From assembly GCA_016302225.1 (NCBI GenBank), contig JAEDOB010000075.1, forward strand, positions 1 through 9,038: a stretch of DNA of 9,038 nucleotides, written 5' to 3'. A model generated the notes under the pieces. The model had not been told where the DNA came from. It did no database searches and was given only the letters and a program-made list of their open reading frames with translations. The translations under genes were made by a program, and so were the position numbers. Below, one piece after another: positions 6,005-9,038 of this stretch; position 1 is the first letter of the stretch, and every line of letters starts with the position of its first letter. Source of the DNA: Oscillospiraceae bacterium. Lineage in GTDB: Bacteria > Bacillota > Clostridia > Oscillospirales > Ruminococcaceae.

Positions 6005-7321
6005 ATGAACACACCTGTTGCAGATGCAAGAGCTATAAATGAATTGCTTGCAAGATACGGAGTAAAATTCGGTATTTACAAAAACGGAAATTTCAAGGAG
6101 CAGCTTTTCCCCTTTGACGCTATTCCGAGAGTGATAACCGCAGAGGATTTTGCGGATATGGAAAAGGGGCTTGTTCAGAGGGTGGACGCCCTTAATATGT
6201 TCCTTGCGGACATATATTCCGAGGGGAAAATTATCAAAGACGGTATCATTCCCGAGGATTTTGTCTACATCTCAAAAGGTTATCTTGCGCCCTGTGCGGG
6301 TGTCATGCCGCCAAAGGGCGTTTACAGCCATATTTCGGGCATTGACCTTGTTCAGGCGAAGGACGGGGAGTGGTATATCCTTGAGGATAATCTGCGTATC
6401 CCGTCGGGAGCGAGCTATCCGCTTATTGCAAGGGAGCTTTGCAGAATGGCTAGTCCGTCGGCGTTTGAGAACGGGAATATTGCCGATAACCGAAACTATG
6501 CGGCACTCCTCCGCAGCACCATGGACAATGTAAACTGCGGCGGAATAAACGTTATCCTCACCCCCGGCAGATACAATGCTGCGTACTTTGAGCACAGCTA
6601 TCTGGCGGAAAAAACGGGTGCTGTGCTGGTACAGAACACCGATCTTTTCGTTGAGGACAATATTCTGTATATGAAGGATTATCTGGGCGGAAAGACTAAG
6701 GTTGGCGCAGTTTACCGCCGAATTTCCGACGAATATCTTGACCCGCTGACCTTCCTGCCCGAGTCGCTTATCGGTGTTCCGCACATTATGGACGCTTACC
6801 GTGCGGGAAATGTTGCTATTATAAACGCTCCCGGAAACGGTGTTGCGGACGACAAGGGTATCTACTATTTCGTGCCGAAGATGATAAAGTACTATCTTGG
6901 CGAGGAGCCTATCCTCAAAAACGCCCCCACCTATCTGCCCTTCTACGAGGAGGACAGGAAGTACGTTCTGGACAATCTGGAAAAGCTTGTTATCAAGGAC
7001 GTTTCCGAGGCGGGCGGCTACGGAGTTGTGTTCGGACGGGATATGACAAAGGAGCAGCTGTCCGATTGGCGGACGCTTATTACCGAGCAGTCCCGCCGCT
7101 TTATCGCACAGGAGGTAATTGATTTTATCGACCTGGAGGTAATGGAGAACGGACAGAGCGTTATGCGAAAGGCAGATCTGCGTGCGTTCGTCCTCAGCGG
7201 CGAAAAGACAAGAGTATGGCCAAGCGGGTTGACACGTTTTTCGAGAATTGCGGATTCGTTTGTTGTCAACTCATCTCAGGGAGGAGGCTTTAAGGACACA
7301 TGGGTGCTATTACCGGAATAA
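6005..7321 (+). CDS. Circularly permuted ATP-grasp protein (DUF404/DUF407 type)
   Basis: A 438-residue protein of the circularly permuted ATP-grasp family, predicted from comparative genomics to form amide bonds (peptide ligase or amidoligase) using ATP. Recognisable blocks in order: LEDNLRIPSGASYPL with Glu127, Asp128, Asn129 and Arg131 (probable metal/ATP site), GAVYRRISDEYLDPLTF, INAPGNGVADDKGIYYFVPK with Gly277-Lys284, a GGYGVVFGRD glycine loop, DLRAFVL, and the family's typical C terminus NSSQGGGFKDTWVLL (422-436). ATG 6005 is chosen because GAG at 5993-5995 lies 9 nt upstream; ATG 5996 and TTG 5984 are in-frame alternatives with poorer spacing. No signal peptide or membrane span is seen. 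It overlaps the alpha-E gene by 22 nt, so the two are coupled. The substrate is unknown. Confidence 0.92.
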   Translation: MNTPVADARAINELLARYGVKFGIYKNGNFKEQLFPFDAIPRVITAEDFADMEKGLVQRVDALNMFLADIYSEGKIIKDGIIPEDFVYISKGYLAPCAGVMPPKGVYSHISGIDLVQAKDGEWYILEDNLRIPSGASYPLIARELCRMASPSAFENGNIADNRNYAALLRSTMDNVNCGGINVILTPGRYNAAYFEHSYLAEKTGAVLVQNTDLFVEDNILYMKDYLGGKTKVGAVYRRISDEYLDPLTFLPESLIGVPHIMDAYRAGNVAIINAPGNGVADDKGIYYFVPKMIKYYLGEEPILKNAPTYLPFYEEDRKYVLDNLEKLVIKDVSEAGGYGVVFGRDMTKEQLSDWRTLITEQSRRFIAQEVIDFIDLEVMENGQSVMRKADLRAFVLSGEKTRVWPSGLTRFSRIADSFVVNSSQGGGFKDTWVLLPE

Positions 7322-8007
7322 ATATCAACAATCTTTTCTGGCTGGGAAGATATGTTGAGAGAGTTTTTACGACCTTAAACAGCTTTTTTAAGTATGCCGA
7401 CAGATTTATCGAGGGCGGCGACGAGGCTTATGAAAGGTATCTCAGGGATATTAATGTCCCCGATATTTACGGAAGTGCGGACGTATTTTTCAAGAAATAT
7501 GTTTTCGACCTGTCCGACCCCAATTCCATAATCTCAAACCTAGACAGGGCGCTGGGCAACGGCATCGTTCTCAGGGAAACCATAAAAACACCGTCTTTAT
7601 CCTATTTGCAGATGGCTATGGACAAGTTCAAGGCGTGCGAGGGAACGGATAAGATCCGCTTCGATATGCTGCCTGTCAGGGACGCTATTTACGCATTCTG
7701 GGGCAGTATCGACAGCAATATGACCGACGGCGATGCCCTTCGCATTATCCATCTGGGAAAATCGGTGGAGCGGGTGGATATGTACATTCGCCTTGGCTAT
7801 CCCGAGGAGGAATTTTCCACACAGCTTGAAAATCTTGTCAAGCACGTTTCAAGGTATTCCGATATGCCTATCGTAAACAATGATGCTCTTGCCGCACTTC
7901 AGCTGGCATTGCAGGAGCAAAGCAAGCCGGGGCAGTTCAAAGGGCTTCTTATTGACAATATCGAAAATCTCATTGAGGTGAATATCCTTGAAGCGGTTAC
8001 AGTTTGA
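7300..8007 (+). CDS. Alpha-E domain protein (DUF403), short form
   Basis: A 235-residue, mainly helical protein of the alpha-E family, which occurs almost always with cpATP-grasp and transglutaminase genes and has no established biochemical activity that I know of. The N-terminal signature NNLFWLGRYVERV (residues 10-22) is clear, and a related motif HLGKSVERVDMYIRL recurs at 151-165. Typical members are, from memory, around 300 residues, so this one is short, possibly with reduced internal helices; the reading frame itself is intact. ATG 7300 overlaps the ATP-grasp gene by 22 nt. A strong GGGAGGAGG (7279-7287) lies 12 nt upstream, slightly far, and an AAGGA (7292-7296) lies 3 nt upstream. Its 3' end overlaps the transglutaminase gene by 20 nt. 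Confidence 0.87.
   Translation: MGAITGININNLFWLGRYVERVFTTLNSFFKYADRFIEGGDEAYERYLRDINVPDIYGSADVFFKKYVFDLSDPNSIISNLDRALGNGIVLRETIKTPSLSYLQMAMDKFKACEGTDKIRFDMLPVRDAIYAFWGSIDSNMTDGDALRIIHLGKSVERVDMYIRLGYPEEEFSTQLENLVKHVSRYSDMPIVNNDALAALQLALQEQSKPGQFKGLLIDNIENLIEVNILEAVTV
7975..7980 (+). promoter_or_regulatory. Ribosome binding site supporting a TTG start at 7988
   Basis: GAGGTG (7975-7980) inside the alpha-E gene lies 7 nt before TTG 7988. The first ATG in frame (8039) would remove 17 residues of the conserved beta-rich N terminus, so TTG is the better start. Confidence 0.7.
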
Positions 8008-8764
8008 ATTTCAGACAAACTTGGATTTTTCCTGCGGAATGTCCGAGCATTGCTTCACACTCCGCTGCATTCCCGTTTCGGACGGGCGGCAGACTATCGC
8101 AGAACCGAAATGCGTTATTCTCCCCCGTTCGGGTAAGGTCTGGCGCAGTCGGGACAGCTTTGGCAACACCCTTATCTGCGGCAGAATGAACGAGGAGCAC
8201 AGCGGCTTTTTGTTCAAGGTCAGCGGAGAAGCGAGTATAGAAAATTCCTGTGAAGCCCCGGGAATTGCACAGCCCTTTTACCGTGCATACACCGAGCTGA
8301 CTGCGGCGGGAGATAAGCTGCTGGCGTTTTATGAGGAAAACCGTCCCGCAGGTGCTGATGTCCGTCTTAGGGCGGAACAGCTCTGCGAGGCGGTTTATAA
8401 TGCTATGGTCTATCAGCGGGGCGAAACGGGTGTGAAAACAACGGCGGAGGAGGCATTTTCCGTCGGCAAGGGCGTTTGTCAGGACTATGCGCACATTTTT
8501 CTTTCCCTTCTTCGGACGGACGGTATCCCATGCAGATATGCTTCGGGGCTTGCCTTTGAATGCGGGGAAACTCACGCATGGGTGGAGATAAATGACGGCG
8601 TTCGCTGGATAGGCATGGACCCAACCCACAACCGCTATATCGGCGGGGGATATATAAAGCTTTGTCACGGACGGGATTACTCCGATTGCCCCATTGAAAG
8701 GGGAATTTATCGGGGAAACGGAAACAGCCTTCAGACAGTTTCGTCAAAGGTGACAGAGGTCTGA
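7988..8764 (+). CDS. Transglutaminase-like cysteine peptidase family protein
   Basis: A 258-residue protein with the bacterial transglutaminase N-terminal beta region (KRLQFEFQTNLDFS...HCFTLRCIP) followed by the transglutaminase-like papain-fold core. The triad is complete: Cys164 in GKGVCQDYAH, His196 in THAWVE and Asp211 in GMDPTHN. Family members may cut peptides, cross-link Gln and Lys, or reverse an amide ligation. In the cpATP-grasp/alpha-E context the enzyme is predicted to process or remove the peptide that the ATP-grasp enzyme makes; this is inference from gene neighbourhoods. No signal peptide is visible, so cytoplasmic action is likely. The TTG start overlaps alpha-E by 20 nt. No clear intrinsic terminator follows; the next 220 nt are repeats. 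Confidence 0.93.
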   Translation: MKRLQFEFQTNLDFSCGMSEHCFTLRCIPVSDGRQTIAEPKCVILPRSGKVWRSRDSFGNTLICGRMNEEHSGFLFKVSGEASIENSCEAPGIAQPFYRAYTELTAAGDKLLAFYEENRPAGADVRLRAEQLCEAVYNAMVYQRGETGVKTTAEEAFSVGKGVCQDYAHIFLSLLRTDGIPCRYASGLAFECGETHAWVEINDGVRWIGMDPTHNRYIGGGYIKLCHGRDYSDCPIERGIYRGNGNSLQTVSSKVTEV

Positions 8765-8783
8765 TTTTTATAGCAGTACTTAT

Positions 8784-8858
8784 AAATATCCTTACACACT
8801 TGTAGGGGACGGGTTTCCCGTCCCGCTTTGACCCGTAAAACTCACAGTAAGGATATTT
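8784..8858. repeat. 75-bp palindromic element with 12-bp terminal inverted repeats (REP/MITE-like)
   Basis: AAATATCCTTAC (8784-8795) is a perfect inverted repeat of GTAAGGATATTT (8847-8858). Between them lies an 8-bp GC hairpin, GGGACGGG (8806-8813), loop TTT, CCCGTCCC (8817-8824). The hairpin is not followed by a T-tract, so it is not a standard terminator. The element contains no coding frame of note. Its TGTAGGGGACGGG core resembles palindromic intergenic repeats seen in many Firmicutes genomes; whether it is repeated in this genome cannot be seen from one window. Confidence 0.7.
8806..8824. repeat. GC-rich perfect hairpin, 8-bp stem with TTT loop
   Basis: GGGACGGG-TTT-CCCGTCCC forms a perfect, very stable stem at the centre of the 75-bp element. 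It may slow RNA decay or polymerase at the end of the transglutaminase operon. It lacks the run of T needed for intrinsic termination. Confidence 0.75.
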
Positions 8859-8870
8859 TCATGGATTGCG

Positions 8871-8954
8871 ATAGTGTTGAGTGATGAGAGTTGAAAGTTG
8901 AATTTAATGTGAAAAGTGGTTTTTTTAAATTCATCACTTAACATTTAACACTAT
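8871..8954. repeat. 84-bp imperfect palindrome built of degenerate 7-bp units
   Basis: ATAGTGTT (8871-8878) pairs with AACACTAT (8947-8954) and AGTGATGA (8880-8887) with TCATCACT (8931-8938); an 8-nt bulge separates the two stems on the right arm. A competing inner pair is GAATTTAA (8900-8907) with TTAAATTC (8925-8932). The left arm reads as four heptads from 8875 (TGTTGAG, TGATGAG, AGTTGAA, AGTTGAA); the right arm contains CTTAACA and TTTAACA. It ends about 15 nt before the ribosome binding site of the next gene. Confidence 0.6.
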
Positions 8955-8984
8955 GAAAGTTGCTTCATAAGGAGAGAATTAACA

Positions 8985-9038
8985 ATGATGACAGTAATTG
9001 CAAGCGCAGGTCTTGCAGTAAATGAGCGTGTGGAAATA
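8985..9038 (+). CDS. Start of an unrecognised gene (3' truncated by the window edge)
   Basis: AAGGAGAG at 8969-8976, with its AGGAG core ending 10 nt before ATG 8985, marks a convincing translation start; a second ATG follows directly at 8988. Only 18 residues are visible, MMTVIASAGLAVNERVEI, too few to assign a family, and I do not recognise them. They do not look like the start of the Anbu proteasome-like peptidase that accompanies cpATP-grasp/alpha-E/transglutaminase clusters in some bacteria. The 220-nt repeat-filled spacer suggests it is a separate transcription unit, but no convincing promoter is seen. Confidence 0.65.
   Translation, partial: MMTVIASAGLAVNERVEI

Noticed and set aside
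5775..6029. Minus-strand open frame of 84 codons across the spacer
   Set aside because: It covers the promoter and hairpin, has no family resemblance and mostly reflects AT-rich spacer sequence.
8861..8884. Seven-codon leader ORF MDCDSVE with AAGGA 7 nt upstream
   Set aside because: The AAGGA is part of the terminal inverted repeat and the frame runs into the second repeat; no codon run suggests attenuation, so it is probably chance.
8765..8984. CRISPR array
   Set aside because: The repeats are short degenerate heptamers and palindromes without regular unique spacers.

Overview
The window looks like chromosomal DNA from a Gram-positive anaerobe of the class Clostridia, probably Ruminococcus/Oscillospiraceae-like. 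That placement is inferred from strong purine-rich ribosome binding sites, GTG and TTG starts, tightly packed co-directional genes, moderate GC coding sequence with AT-rich spacers, and the combination of CysDN with AprAB-type enzymes and a CymR-like Rrf2 regulator. All recognisable genes are on the + strand.

Region 1 (1-5787) is the downstream part of a sulfate assimilation operon. In order it holds the 3' end of a MoeB/ThiF-type E1-like adenylyltransferase, a JAMM metallopeptidase, AprA-like and AprB-like adenylylsulfate (APS) reductase subunits, sulfate adenylyltransferase subunits CysD and CysN, and an Rrf2 regulator. Gaps are 6-19 nt or the genes overlap. Proposed logic: CysDN makes APS from sulfate and ATP, and AprAB reduces APS directly to sulfite, with no APS kinase or PAPS reductase in view. 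After a sulfite reductase not present here, sulfide would be loaded on a small ThiS/CysO-like carrier activated by the E1 protein. The JAMM protease would trim the carrier after cysteine is built on it. The Rrf2 protein probably gives feedback control. The CysN has a C-terminal extension of about 150 residues that is not an APS kinase.

Region 2 (5788-6004) is an AT-rich spacer. It has a near-consensus sigma-A promoter with an extended -10, followed within a few bases by a 16-bp stem-loop in the leader of the next operon.

Region 3 (6005-8764) is a three-gene, overlapping cluster: a circularly permuted ATP-grasp protein, a short alpha-E (DUF403) protein and a transglutaminase-like protein with an intact Cys-His-Asp triad. 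This combination is known from comparative genomics as a predicted peptide ligation/modification system whose substrate and product are, as far as I know, not established.

Region 4 (8765-8984) is a spacer made almost wholly of two palindromic repeat elements: a 75-bp element with perfect 12-bp terminal inverted repeats around a GC hairpin, and an 84-bp imperfect palindrome built from degenerate 7-bp units. A new gene with a good ribosome binding site begins at 8985 and runs off the window; I do not recognise its 18 visible residues.
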